Source: Mycobacterium arosiense ATCC BAA-1401 = DSM 45069 | Lineage (GTDB): Bacteria > Actinomycetota > Actinomycetes > Mycobacteriales > Mycobacteriaceae | Assembly: GCF_002086125.1 (NCBI RefSeq) | Contig: NZ_MVHG01000004.1 | Span: forward strand, 62,001 to 126,000 | Length of the DNA stretch: 64,000 nucleotides | Direction of reading: 5' to 3' | Shown: positions 1 through 7,079 of the stretch, piece after piece | Layout of the letters: every line of letters begins with the position of its first letter | Numbering within the stretch: position 1 is the first letter of the stretch | Program-made: the position numbers and the translations under genes | Notes under the pieces: model-generated | What the model was told of the DNA's origin: nothing | Database searches by the model: none | The model's input: only the letters and a program-made list of their open reading frames with translations

Positions 1-21
1 ATCCGTTCTTGGGTCAAGCCG

Positions 22-177
22 TTAATACCAATAGCGCCGGCCGGCGACCGGGCGGCCGATCGAGCCCAGGATCCACAGGATCGCGCCGATGACCAGCAGC
101 ACGATGCCCAGCGTGGTCAGGACAGGTACGTGGAAAAAATATCCGAGAATGAGCAGGACAATCCCTAAGATAACCAT
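22..177 (-). CDS. small hydrophobic membrane protein (DUF6131-like)
   Basis: A 51-residue protein made almost entirely of two hydrophobic segments (about residues 2-18 and 20-40) with a short basic, aromatic tail ending GRRYWY, so it should sit in the cytoplasmic membrane. Small proteins of this layout are common in mycobacteria and their function is unknown. I chose the ATG at 177 over a much longer upstream extension because an AAGGAAG ribosome site lies just before it and the hydrophobic part starts there. It is only 23 bases downstream of the next small gene, so the two are probably co-transcribed. Confidence 0.75.
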   Translation of the reverse strand: MVILGIVLLILGYFFHVPVLTTLGIVLLVIGAILWILGSIGRPVAGRRYWY

Positions 178-200
178 GTCGACTTCCTTTGAGTGAGCGG

Positions 201-428
201 TTAGAGGTTGATCAATTGCATTGAACTTGGTTGCGGCAGATGGCAATCCGTGACTTTTGGATTGACACCGAAGTAATTCAAGGGTCCGGCGATCACGGTC
301 ACCGCAACCGTGCCCGCCGAGGCGCATGACGTGTTGTCGTTTTTGAAGTAGTCGCGCTGCCACGCCGCGAAGACTCCGATCAGCAACCACACCAACGCAA
401 CCGTTCCGATGATCCCGCTGCCACGCAT
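201..428 (-). CDS. small exported or membrane protein, unknown function
   Basis: 75 residues. An N-terminal hydrophobic stretch (about residues 5-22, GIIGTVALVWLLIGVFAAW) is followed by a polar region with two cysteines (in NTSCASAG and TDCHLPQP) and a second mildly hydrophobic stretch (AGTVAVTVIAGPLNYFG). This suggests a membrane-anchored or exported small protein. The ATG at 428 has a good GGAGGT ribosome site, and an 18-codon extension upstream has none. It lies behind a SigF-like promoter and before the 51-residue membrane protein, so it may be a stress-induced envelope protein. No family name can be given safely. Confidence 0.65.
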   Translation of the reverse strand: MRGSGIIGTVALVWLLIGVFAAWQRDYFKNDNTSCASAGTVAVTVIAGPLNYFGVNPKVTDCHLPQPSSMQLINL

Positions 429-753
429 CGTGACCTCCAATGTGGACGAGAAGAAGTTTCTCGTGGACGTGAAATTACCCATTCGACTTATGTCTAAACA
501 TGCAATGGGTTATGCGGCAGTGCTTGTCGGCGCGGCTCGCGGGGCTAAGGGTAAAGGCGAGCCAGGTGGCGGCGCGCTTCTCCGACACCCGGGACAGTCA
601 GGCGTCTTGAATCAGCTCAGCTAATTCGGTCCTGTTAATTTTTGTCAGTCGACCTGGGATATGCCGTTGAGCCTGCCGCGTCGAGCAGCCATGACGGCGA
701 GGTAACGACTGCTCGTGACCGTGGTGAGAGACGTTGCCGCCAAGCCGATTTGA
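429..753. other. intergenic region between a small ORF pair and a methyltransferase
   Basis: 325 bases with no convincing gene. The part next to 428 holds the SigF-like promoter. A plus-strand open stretch at 409-624 has no ribosome site or recognisable content. I see no repeat or RNA gene in the remainder. Confidence 0.6.
475..499 (-). promoter_or_regulatory. SigF-like promoter for the two small membrane genes
   Basis: On the minus strand the sequence reads GTTT, 15 bases, then GGGTAA, about 47 bases before the ATG at 428. Mycobacterial SigF promoters are known for a GTTT -35 and a GGGTA-type -10 with 15-17 base spacing. The fit is by eye and no expression evidence is available. Confidence 0.5.
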
Positions 754-1698
754 TCAGTCCGCTCGCCGCTGCGCGGACACGTAGAGGGTGGGCGGCATCG
801 AGTCCTCCGCGCCCTGCGGGACGCTGCGGTCATACCGCGCCATCAACTCCGCGAAGGACGCCGTCGTGACATCCCAGCCACGCTCGCGCAGCCACGCGTC
901 GACCGGCGTGCGCTCCTCGGGGTACCAGAGGTCGTCGAAGTCGGTGATCTCGGCGTTGACCAGTTCGGCGGCCGCCGCCCGTATCCGCCGCATGTCGTCG
1001 CGCTGCCGCTGCACCCGGCCGGGGTCGGTGAAACCCGAGTCGGGCACGTTGGAGGCCAGCCAACTGCCCGCGACACTCAGCGAGTCGATCCGCTCGAACA
1101 GTAGGTCCTGGGCCTGCGCCGGCAGGTAACGAACCAGGCCCTCGGCCGACCAGACGGCGGGCTTGGAGGTGTCAAATCCGGCCTGCTGCAGCGCTTTCGG
1201 CCAATCCTGACGCAGGTCGATCGGAACGTTGACCAGCTGCGCCTTCGGTTGGGCGCCGTGCTCGCGCAGGGTGTTGGATTTGAATTCCAGCACCTTGGGC
1301 TGGTCGAGCTCGTAGACGACCGTGCCGTCGGGCCATGGGAGCCGCCAACTGCGCGCGTCGAGGCCGGCGGCCAGGATCACCACCTGCCGAACGCCGGCGT
1401 CGGCGGCGCCGAGGAAGAACTCGTCGAAGAACGCCGTCCGGGTGGCCATGAAGTCGACCATCAGCTGCAGCCGGTCCCGCAGGTCCGGCTCGATGTCGCC
1501 CGCCTTGGCCAGCAATGCCGGATCGGCGTAGATGCTCCACATGCCCTGGCCCGCGGCGTCGACGAACACCCGCGCGAACGGATCGCTGATCAGCGGGTTT
1601 TCGCTCTCGGTCTCCGCCGCGCGAGCCGCGGCGACACCCAGCGCGGTGGCGCCCACGCTTTGGGTGATCTCCCAGGAATCATCGTCGGTCCGCGGCAT
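754..1698 (-). CDS. class I SAM-dependent methyltransferase, UPF0677/TIGR00027 family
   Basis: 314 residues, the usual length for the mycobacterial family of putative SAM methyltransferases. The AdoMet motif is visible as [18 protein letters not shown] (about residues 107-124), followed by the acidic strand end [13 protein letters not shown]. The N-terminus ([20 protein letters not shown]) and the [10 protein letters not shown] segment are also typical. Substrates are unknown for nearly all members, several of which are thought to modify lipids or small molecules. By position it matches Rv3767c. A GGAAGGAAA ribosome site precedes the ATG. Confidence 0.9.
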   Translation of the reverse strand: MPRTDDDSWEITQSVGATALGVAAARAAETESENPLISDPFARVFVDAAGQGMWSIYADPALLAKAGDIEPDLRDRLQLMVDFMATRTAFFDEFFLGAADAGVRQVVILAAGLDARSWRLPWPDGTVVYELDQPKVLEFKSNTLREHGAQPKAQLVNVPIDLRQDWPKALQQAGFDTSKPAVWSAEGLVRYLPAQAQDLLFERIDSLSVAGSWLASNVPDSGFTDPGRVQRQRDDMRRIRAAAAELVNAEITDFDDLWYPEERTPVDAWLRERGWDVTTASFAELMARYDRSVPQGAEDSMPPTLYVSAQRRAD

Positions 1699-1823
1699 GG
1701 CCAGTTTCCTTCCCGAAAAAGTAAGTTATGCACACTATTCTTCCAGCCACCGCCACCCGGGGCCGTCCGCCGCCGCTGTCCTAGTCTTTTTCCCAGACGG
1801 TCCACAGGTTGCAAGGGAGTGCC

Positions 1824-2183
1824 ATGACGCCCATCCCGTCGCGCACGCCGCAGGAGGTGTTCGCCCACCACGGCGCCGCACTGGCCGCGGGTGACCTCGA
1901 CGAGATCGTCGCGGACTACGCCGGGGATTCCGTGGTGATCAACCCCGCCGGCATCGCCCGCGGCAAGCGCGCCATCCGCGGGGTGTTCGAGGCGTTGCTC
2001 GCCGATCTGCCGAATGCGCAATGGGATCTGAGAACTCAGCTTTTCGACGACGACGTGCTGTTCCTGGTGTGGGCCGCCGATTCTGCCGTCAATCAAGTCG
2101 ACGACGGCGTTGACACCTTCGTGTTCCGGCCCGGCATGATCCGAGCACAAACCGTCCGATGCACGCCGCACTCGAAGGGCTGA
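1824..2183 (+). CDS. SnoaL-like / NTF2-fold protein
   Basis: 119 residues with the pattern of an NTF2-like polyketide cyclase or ketosteroid-isomerase fold: an N-terminal helix (PQEVFAHHGAALAAGDLDEIVADY), then strands with DSVVINPAGIARGKRAIRGVFEALL and a C-terminal sheet (DTFVFRPGMIRAQTV). Such proteins may be isomerases, cyclases or binding proteins, and no specific active site is evident. The ATG at 1824 is preceded by AAGGGAG. A TTG five codons earlier is possible but less likely. It ends three bases before the phosphotransferase gene, so the two form an operon. Confidence 0.75.
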   Translation: MTPIPSRTPQEVFAHHGAALAAGDLDEIVADYAGDSVVINPAGIARGKRAIRGVFEALLADLPNAQWDLRTQLFDDDVLFLVWAADSAVNQVDDGVDTFVFRPGMIRAQTVRCTPHSKG

Positions 2184-2186
2184 CGA

Positions 2187-3221
2187 GTGGAATCCGTGAA
2201 TCTAGAAGCCGTGGCGGAGTGGATGTCCGGGCAGGGGCTCGGTGAGGGGCCCCTGCAGGACGTCTCCAACGTCACCGGCGGAACACAGAACGTCATGCTG
2301 CGGTTCACCAGGGCCGGTCGGCCCTACGTGCTGCGGCGCGGGCCACGGCACTTGCGGCCGCGCAGCAACAACGTGATGCTGCGGGAGACGAAAGTTCTTG
2401 CCGCACTTGCCGATTCGGATGTCCCCCATCCGCACCTGATCGCCGCCTGCGAGGACCCGAGGGTGCTGGGCGACGCCGTCTTCTACCTGATGGATCCGGT
2501 CGACGGATTCAACGCGGGCGAGGGCCTGCCGCCGTTGCATGCCGGCGACGCCACGGTGCGCCACAGGATGGGCCTGTCGATGGCCGACGCGTTGGCCCAG
2601 CTGGGTGCCGTCGACCACGTCGCGGTGGGGCTGGCCGATTTCGGCAAGCCGGAGGGTTTCCTGGAACGCCAGGTGCCACGGTGGCTTTCGGAGCTGGAGT
2701 CCTACAACGAGTACGAGGGCTACCCGGGCCCCGACATCCCGGGCATCGCGGAAGTGTCCACCTGGCTGGAACGGCATCGGCCGGCCGATTGGACGCCGGG
2801 CATCATGCATGGCGACTACCACGCCGCCAACGTGATGTTCTCCTGGACCGGGCCCGAGGTGGTGGCGATCGTCGACTGGGAGATGTGCACGATCGGGGAT
2901 CCGCTGCTGGACCTGGGCTGGCTGCTGGCCACCTGGCGCCAGCCCGACGGTTCCAGCGTGTTCAGTCACGCCTTGGGCGGGCAGGACGGGCTGGCCAGCA
3001 CCGACGAGCTGCTCGAGCGCTACGCCGCCAACACCACCCGCGACCTGTCCCACCTCACCTGGTACACAGTGCTGGCCTGCTTCAAGCTGGGCATCGTGAT
3101 CGAGGGGACGCTGGCCCGGGCGTGCGCCGGAGAGGCGGAGAAGGAGGTCGGCGACCAGTTGCACGCCGCCACGGTGCACCTGTTCGAGCGGGCGCTGGGC
3201 CTCATCGCCGGCGCGGGCTGA
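2187..3221 (+). CDS. aminoglycoside phosphotransferase (APH)-fold kinase-like protein
   Basis: 344 residues of the APH/choline-kinase fold. The Brenner-type catalytic motif is seen as MHGDYHAANVM (about residues 207-217) and the metal-binding motif as AIVDWEMCTIGDPLLDLGW. An N-terminal nucleotide-binding region includes GGTQNVMLRF and YVLRRGPR. Mycobacterial members of this group often lie with acyl-CoA dehydrogenases and resemble the kinase part of human ACAD10/11, which acts on hydroxyacyl-CoA. A drug-resistance role is therefore not implied. It starts with GTG three bases after the SnoaL-like gene. Confidence 0.85.
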   Translation: MESVNLEAVAEWMSGQGLGEGPLQDVSNVTGGTQNVMLRFTRAGRPYVLRRGPRHLRPRSNNVMLRETKVLAALADSDVPHPHLIAACEDPRVLGDAVFYLMDPVDGFNAGEGLPPLHAGDATVRHRMGLSMADALAQLGAVDHVAVGLADFGKPEGFLERQVPRWLSELESYNEYEGYPGPDIPGIAEVSTWLERHRPADWTPGIMHGDYHAANVMFSWTGPEVVAIVDWEMCTIGDPLLDLGWLLATWRQPDGSSVFSHALGGQDGLASTDELLERYAANTTRDLSHLTWYTVLACFKLGIVIEGTLARACAGEAEKEVGDQLHAATVHLFERALGLIAGAG

Positions 3222-3226
3222 CCCAC

Positions 3227-3232
3227 TAACAT
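3227..3232 (+). promoter_or_regulatory. -10 hexamer TAACAT of a likely leaderless promoter
   Basis: TAACAT ends 8 bases before the GTG at 3241 and there is no ribosome site, which fits a leaderless transcript. Confidence 0.4.
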
Positions 3233-3240
3233 CTCCTCTC

Positions 3241-3714
3241 GTGCCGCCTTATCCCGAGGAACCGGATTTCTACTCCGAGCCCACCGCGGCCGCGCGGTAC
3301 GGCGGGTATTACGAGCCCGAGGCACCACCGCCCGAGCCCCCGACGCCGTGGTATCGCCGTCCGGCGGCGCTGGTCGCGGCCGGCGCCCTCGGGGTGATCC
3401 TGCTGGCGGCGCTGGTGTTCGCGGTGGTCAAGCTCACCAGCGGCTCGCCGGCGCCCAGCCCCGCGACGACGACGGCCGTCCCGTCCACCACCGCGCCGGT
3501 GACCACCACGACGCACGCGCCGCGACACCACGGCGGTGGCGGCGCGCCCACCGAGACGGTGACCGAAACGGCCCCGAACACCGACACCCCCACGACGACG
3601 GAGCCACCGAGCACCGTCACCGTTTCGCCGAGCACCGAAACCAGCACCGTCACGCAGACCGTGACCGAACCGCCCCGACGGGGACCGTTCCGGCCGTTCC
3701 AGCCCCGCCCCTAG
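3241..3714 (+). CDS. single-pass membrane protein with Thr/Pro-rich outer domain
   Basis: 157 residues in three parts. An acidic, Tyr/Pro-rich cytoplasmic head (YPEEPDFYSEP, YYEPEAPPPEPP, residues 1-38) is followed by one transmembrane helix (about 43-65, AALVAAGALGVILLAALVFAV). The low-complexity Thr/Pro/Ser tail with TVTVS and TVTQTVTE runs ends in basic RRGPFRPFQPRP. Tails of this kind in actinobacteria often span the wall and can be glycosylated. No enzymatic domain is visible and I do not recognise a function. A GTG start 8 bases after a TAACAT hexamer fits leaderless expression. Confidence 0.75.
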   Translation: MPPYPEEPDFYSEPTAAARYGGYYEPEAPPPEPPTPWYRRPAALVAAGALGVILLAALVFAVVKLTSGSPAPSPATTTAVPSTTAPVTTTTHAPRHHGGGGAPTETVTETAPNTDTPTTTEPPSTVTVSPSTETSTVTQTVTEPPRRGPFRPFQPRP

Positions 3715-3723
3715 CGCGGCGAC

Positions 3724-4293
3724 GTGCACGCAAGCGGCGGACCTGTCCGGCCGGCAACGGCGGCGGATGCGGCGGCGTGCCTTGCCATCTACCGGCCGTA
3801 CGTCGAACACACGGTCATCAGCTGGGAGATCGACGTCCCGACCGAAAATGAGATGGCCGCGCGGATCGCCGCCGCCCAGGCCGGCCATGAATGGCTTGTC
3901 CTAGAACGCGATCGCCGGGTGATCGGCTTCGCCTACGGGCACGCGTTCAATCGCCTTGCCACGTACCAGTGGTCGACCGAGACCGGGATCTACCTTGAGG
4001 CCGGCCATTGCCGAACCGGCGGAGGCCGTGCGCTCTACACCGAGCTGCTGCGCAGGCTCACCGAGCGCGGCTACCGGCAGGCCTTCGCCGGAATCACCCA
4101 GCCCAACGAGGCCAGCATGGCCTTCCACCGGTCTTTCGGGTTCATCGACGCCGGGCTGTACCGGCGCGTGGAATGGAAACACGGCGGCTGGCACGACGTG
4201 GCGTGGATGCAACTCGACCTGGCCGCTGCCCAGCCGGATGAGCCACCCGGCCCGATCATTGCGCCGGGCCGGGCGTGCGAGTCCGGGGCTTAG
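3724..4293 (+). CDS. GNAT N-acetyltransferase, phosphinothricin-acetyltransferase type
   Basis: 189 residues. The start (VRPATAADAAACLAIYRPYVEHTVISWE) is typical of the Pat/Bar branch of GNAT enzymes, which acetylate amino groups of phosphinothricin, methionine sulfoximine or related amino acids. The acetyl-CoA loop is seen around YLEAGHCRTGGGRALYTELL, and the C-terminal part has GITQPNEASMAFHRSFGF, also diagnostic. The canonical pyrophosphate loop is somewhat altered (RTGGGRA). The true substrate is unknown. It starts 9 bases after the previous stop, with GTG, and its stop overlaps that of the small gene on the other strand. Confidence 0.85.
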   Translation: MHASGGPVRPATAADAAACLAIYRPYVEHTVISWEIDVPTENEMAARIAAAQAGHEWLVLERDRRVIGFAYGHAFNRLATYQWSTETGIYLEAGHCRTGGGRALYTELLRRLTERGYRQAFAGITQPNEASMAFHRSFGFIDAGLYRRVEWKHGGWHDVAWMQLDLAAAQPDEPPGPIIAPGRACESGA

Positions 4294-4418
4294 GCCCCGC
4301 CGGCGCCACCGCCCACGAAGGCCCCGCCGGCGCCACCGCCGACGAAACCGCCTCCGGCGCCGCCACCGACGAAGCCGCCACCCGCACCGCCACCGATTTG
4401 CTCAATGTTGATTGTCAT
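4290..4418 (-). CDS. 42-residue glycine-repeat peptide, unknown
   Basis: A short leader (MTINIEQI) is followed by three and a half copies of a nine-residue unit of the form GGGAGGGFV. There is no ribosome site, but a TACCTT hexamer (4425-4430, minus strand) ends six bases before the ATG. That is the leaderless arrangement seen at many real genes in this window. The stop codon overlaps the stop of the GNAT gene on the other strand. The leader-plus-Gly-rich layout could suggest a modified peptide precursor or a structural peptide, but no modification enzyme is adjacent. It may also be a chance ORF in a 27-base tandem repeat. Confidence 0.4.
   Translation of the reverse strand: MTINIEQIGGGAGGGFVGGGAGGGFVGGGAGGAFVGGGAGGA
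4297..4400. repeat. 27-base tandem repeat, about 3.5 copies
   Basis: Imperfect 27-base units (for example CCGCCGGCGCCACCGCCGAC) repeated in tandem. They encode the GGGAGGGFV units of the small minus-strand ORF. A repeat like this is likely to vary in copy number between strains. Confidence 0.7.
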
Positions 4419-4510
4419 GGGCGGAAGGTATCGGCGAAAAGTTCCGCCGACAAGAAACTGGGTCTGAACGATTCGAATCATTTTGGGTCGCCGAGCCCGT
4501 GACCGGTAAG

Positions 4511-4583
4511 CGCGCCCGAAGGGATTCGAACCCCTAACCTTCTGATCCGTAGTCAGATGCTCTATCCGTTGAGCTACGGGCGC
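4511..4583 (-). tRNA. tRNA-Arg (anticodon ACG)
   Basis: 73 bases. The acceptor arms GCGCCCG/CGGGCGC pair fully. The T-arm reads GGGGTTCGAATCCC, the D-arm TAGCTCAACGGATAGAGCA, and the anticodon loop is CTACGGA flanked by TCTGA/TCAGA. No CCA is encoded. A34 would be read as inosine and serve CGU/CGC/CGA. Confidence 0.95.
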
Positions 4584-4625
4584 CTGTTCTTCAGTTGTCG
4601 TTCCGCGTTGCCGCTAGGGATCTAG

Positions 4626-4714
4626 CGGAGGCGAGAGGATTTGAACCTCCGGTCCCCTTTGAGGGGGACAACTCATTAGCAGTGAGCCCCATTCGGCCGC
4701 TCTGGCACGCCTCC
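4626..4714 (-). tRNA. tRNA-Ser (anticodon GCT)
   Basis: 89 bases with the long variable arm of a class II tRNA. Acceptor arms are GGAGGCG/CGCCTCC, the anticodon loop is CTGCTAA, and the T-arm is GGAGGTTCAAATCCTC. It reads AGC/AGU codons and lies 42 bases upstream of tRNA-Arg on the same strand, so both may be in one transcript. Confidence 0.95.
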
Positions 4715-4773
4715 CTTGGACTTTCTGAGGGTACCGACCCCTTTCCGGTCACGCGGAACCGGCCATACTGTAC

Positions 4774-4793
4774 ACAGTCGAGACATAGACTGT
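4774..4793 (+). promoter_or_regulatory. inverted repeat and -10 hexamer before the aminotransferase gene
   Basis: ACAGTC, 8 bases, GACTGT form a perfect 6-base inverted repeat. The right arm overlaps a TAGACT -10 hexamer at 4786-4791, six bases before the GTG at 4798. The repeat could be a repressor site over a leaderless promoter, but this is inference. Confidence 0.35.
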
Positions 4794-4797
4794 CGAA

Positions 4798-5859
4798 GTG
4801 ACCGCACGCCTTCGCAACGAACTGGCCGGACTGCCAGTTTATGTCCCCGGTAAGAACGTCCCGGGCTCCATCAAATTGGCCAGCAACGAGACCGTGTATG
4901 GCCCGCTGCCCAGCGTGCGCGCGGCCATCGAGCGCGCGGTTGCCGTCGTCAACCGCTACCCGGACAACGCCAGCGTGGACCTCAAGGCCGCGCTGGCCAT
5001 GCACCTGGACGTCGCGCCCGAGCAGATCGCGGTCGGTAGCGGTTCGGTCACCTTGTGCCAGCAGCTGGTTCAGATCACCGCGGCGGCCGGCGACGAGGTG
5101 GTGATCGGCTGGCGCAGCTTCGAGTGCTATCTGCCCATCATCCAGGTGTCCGGCGCGACCACCGTCAAGGTGCCGCTGACCGACCACACGCACGACCTCG
5201 ACGCGATGCTCGCCGCGATCACCGACCGCACCCGGCTGATCTTCGTGTGCAACCCGAATAATCCGACGTCCACCGTCGTCGACCCGGACGCGTTGACGCG
5301 CTTCGTCGAGGCCGTGCCGCCGCAGATCCTGATCGCCATCGATGAGGCCTACGTCGAATACATCCGCGACGGCATGTTGCCCAACAGCCTGGAGCTGGCC
5401 CTGACGCGCAGCAACGTCGTTGTGCTGCGGACCTTTTCGAAGGCCTACGGGCTGGCGGGGCTGCGCTGCGGGTACGCGGTGGGTCACCCGGAATTGATCA
5501 CCGCGCTGGACAAGGTCGTCATGCCGTTCGCGGTGACGAACGTCGCGCAGGCGGCCGCCATCGCGTCGCTCGAAGCGTCCGACGAGCTGATGGCCCGCAC
5601 CGACGCACTGGTTGTCGAGCGCACCCGCGTGAGCGACGCCCTGCGCGAGGCCGGATTCGAACTGCCCCCGTCGCAGGCCAACTTCATCTGGTTGCCGCTG
5701 GGCGAGCGCACCATGGACTTCACCGAGCAGGCCGCCGACGCGCGCCTGGTGGTTCGGCCGTTCGCGTCCGAAGGCATCCGTGTCACCATTGGTGCGCCGG
5801 AGGAGAATGACGCCCTGCTGCGCTTCGCCTGCGACTGGATTGCCCGCACCGAATCGTAA
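4798..5859 (+). CDS. hisC2: aromatic amino acid / histidinol-phosphate aminotransferase
   Basis: 353 residues, a complete fold-type I PLP aminotransferase. The Schiff-base lysine is K215 in TFSKAYGLAGLRCGY. The PLP-phosphate and ring-binding elements appear as VGSGSVTLCQQL, FVCNPNNPTS and AIDEAYVEY, and the C-terminal arginine as GIRVTIG. By order it is the counterpart of Rv3772, annotated HisC2. That enzyme is usually considered an aromatic aminotransferase (phenylpyruvate, 4-hydroxyphenylpyruvate or imidazole-acetol phosphate with glutamate) distinct from the his-operon HisC. The GTG start follows a TAGACT hexamer without a ribosome site. Confidence 0.92.
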   Translation: MTARLRNELAGLPVYVPGKNVPGSIKLASNETVYGPLPSVRAAIERAVAVVNRYPDNASVDLKAALAMHLDVAPEQIAVGSGSVTLCQQLVQITAAAGDEVVIGWRSFECYLPIIQVSGATTVKVPLTDHTHDLDAMLAAITDRTRLIFVCNPNNPTSTVVDPDALTRFVEAVPPQILIAIDEAYVEYIRDGMLPNSLELALTRSNVVVLRTFSKAYGLAGLRCGYAVGHPELITALDKVVMPFAVTNVAQAAAIASLEASDELMARTDALVVERTRVSDALREAGFELPPSQANFIWLPLGERTMDFTEQAADARLVVRPFASEGIRVTIGAPEENDALLRFACDWIARTES

Positions 5860-5868
5860 GGAGTCGCC

Positions 5869-6330
5869 GTGGACCTCGCGCGCAAGAAGTTCACCGAGTT
5901 CAAAGAGCGCAGCGGCGACATCGCGGATTCCGAGCTCGACGAATTCTGGGCCGACCTTCAGCCCGCGACGATCGACGGGATGCTCGGCGAATGGAAGGGC
6001 GGCGAGTTCCAGACCGGCCATAAGATGAACGGTCAACTGGAAAAGGCCGGCTGGTACGGCAAAACCTTCAAGTCCGCCCGCGACGTGCAGCCGCTCGTTT
6101 GCCTGGACGCCGACGGCAACAAGTTCTCCAACGTCCAGATGGGCAAGGGCGAGGCCAGCCTGTGGCTCGAAGAGTTCCGCGGCGAGGTCACCGCGACGAT
6201 GGTTTACGACGGCCAGCCGGTGCACGACCACTTCAAGAAGATCGACGACGACGCCGTGATGGGCATCATGAACGGCAAGGGCGTGCGGGATAACGGCAAG
6301 TTCTACTACTTCTATCTCGAGCGCGAGTAG
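5869..6330 (+). CDS. GXWXG / DUF4334 domain protein
   Basis: 153 residues. The N-terminal GXWXG motif is visible in MLGEWKGGEFQTGH (about residues 38-51). The C-terminal half holds the DUF4334 part (SLWLEEFRGEVTATMVYDGQPVHDHFKKIDDDAVMGIMNGKG). The family is widespread in actinobacteria and has no firm function. A small-molecule or lipid-binding barrel is plausible. The GTG has a strong AAGGAG nine bases before it, overlapping the end of the aminotransferase gene, so the two are translated from one message. Confidence 0.85.
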   Translation: MDLARKKFTEFKERSGDIADSELDEFWADLQPATIDGMLGEWKGGEFQTGHKMNGQLEKAGWYGKTFKSARDVQPLVCLDADGNKFSNVQMGKGEASLWLEEFRGEVTATMVYDGQPVHDHFKKIDDDAVMGIMNGKGVRDNGKFYYFYLERE

Positions 6331-6358
6331 CGGTTCCGCCGGCGCGCTGCCTTCGCTC

Positions 6359-6461
6359 CGTCGAGTGTGAACTGACGGCTCTGGCTGTGCGTCCATGGCG
6401 CCGACACGCCGATGGCGGCAGCCGTGGCGTGACACCCAACGCCCAGGATTCACACTCGACG
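6359..6461. repeat. intergenic element with perfect 13-base inverted ends
   Basis: CGTCGAGTGTGAA at 6359-6371 is matched exactly by its reverse complement at 6449-6461. It fills most of the gap between two converging genes. It may act as a bidirectional terminator or be a dispersed mycobacterial palindrome. Confidence 0.6.
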
Positions 6462-6471
6462 TCGGCGCCCG

Positions 6472-7056
6472 CTACCCCGCCGGGTTACGACCGGTGAACG
6501 CGACCAACTGCTCGAGCGCGCCGGCGTCCTCGGGGACGCCGACCGGGTCGTCGAATCCGGCCTGACCGCGTAGCTCCGGCCTGATGATCTGACGCGCCAG
6601 GCCCAGCACATATTCGGACAACGGCTCGGGCGCGTCGATGTCGTGGCCCACCGCGGTGGCGTAATCCCAAGCGTGGACCAGGAATTCGATCGACAGGATG
6701 CCGCACGCGCTTTTGGCGGGGGTCTCCCCCTTGCCGAACGGCACCGACCCGGCGAGGCCGTGGCGGTGCCAGGCATCCAGCGCCGGCCGGGCCGCGGCGA
6801 TCACCCGCCGCTCCACCGAATCGCCTTCGTCGCGATCGGGAATCTGCGCGCCGACCATGCTCCCGAGCGCCGAGATCGAGTTCAGCAGATGTCCCGTCAG
6901 CGCCGACACATCGAATTCCGTGCAGGGCGTCCGTCGCGACAGGTCGTCGGCGGCGATGCTGTGCAGCACCCGCTGCAGCACACCCAGCGTGTCCTCGGCG
7001 CTGTGCAGCTCGTCGGTGGGCGGGGAATGCGGTCCGGGTCGCAAGTCAGGAGCCAT
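6472..7056 (-). CDS. TIGR03086-type DinB-like metal-binding protein
   Basis: 194 residues from the ATG at 7056. It has the mycothiol-dependent maleylpyruvate isomerase/DinB four-helix pattern. An N-terminal segment with RTPCTEFDVSALTGHLLNS carries the first metal-binding histidine, and a later helix has IEFLVHAWDYATAVG, with the HAWD histidine/aspartate motif. Members are thought to be thiol-dependent metalloenzymes using mycothiol. By position it matches Rv3773c. The longer start at 7092 would run over the divergent echA21 promoter, so the shorter one is preferred. Confidence 0.85.
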   Translation of the reverse strand: MAPDLRPGPHSPPTDELHSAEDTLGVLQRVLHSIAADDLSRRTPCTEFDVSALTGHLLNSISALGSMVGAQIPDRDEGDSVERRVIAAARPALDAWHRHGLAGSVPFGKGETPAKSACGILSIEFLVHAWDYATAVGHDIDAPEPLSEYVLGLARQIIRPELRGQAGFDDPVGVPEDAGALEQLVAFTGRNPAG

Positions 7057-7067
7057 ATTCGCCACGC

Positions 7068-7073
7068 TACGGT
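7068..7073 (+). promoter_or_regulatory. -10 hexamer TACGGT of leaderless echA21 promoter
   Basis: TACGGT ends six bases before the ATG at 7080 and no ribosome site is present. Confidence 0.45.
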
Positions 7074-7079
7074 CTCGAT

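Noticed and set aside
409..624. 71-codon plus-strand ORF near the left edge
   Set aside because: It has no ribosome site, overlaps the SigF-like promoter and the 5' end of a minus-strand gene, and has no familiar sequence.
2187..3221. aminoglycoside resistance gene
   Set aside because: The APH fold is present, but the protein belongs to the acyl-CoA-associated branch by sequence style; resistance is not supported.
4591..6453. 620-codon open frame opposite the aminotransferase gene
   Set aside because: It lies across two tRNA genes and a well-supported aminotransferase on the other strand; the open frame comes from high third-position GC.
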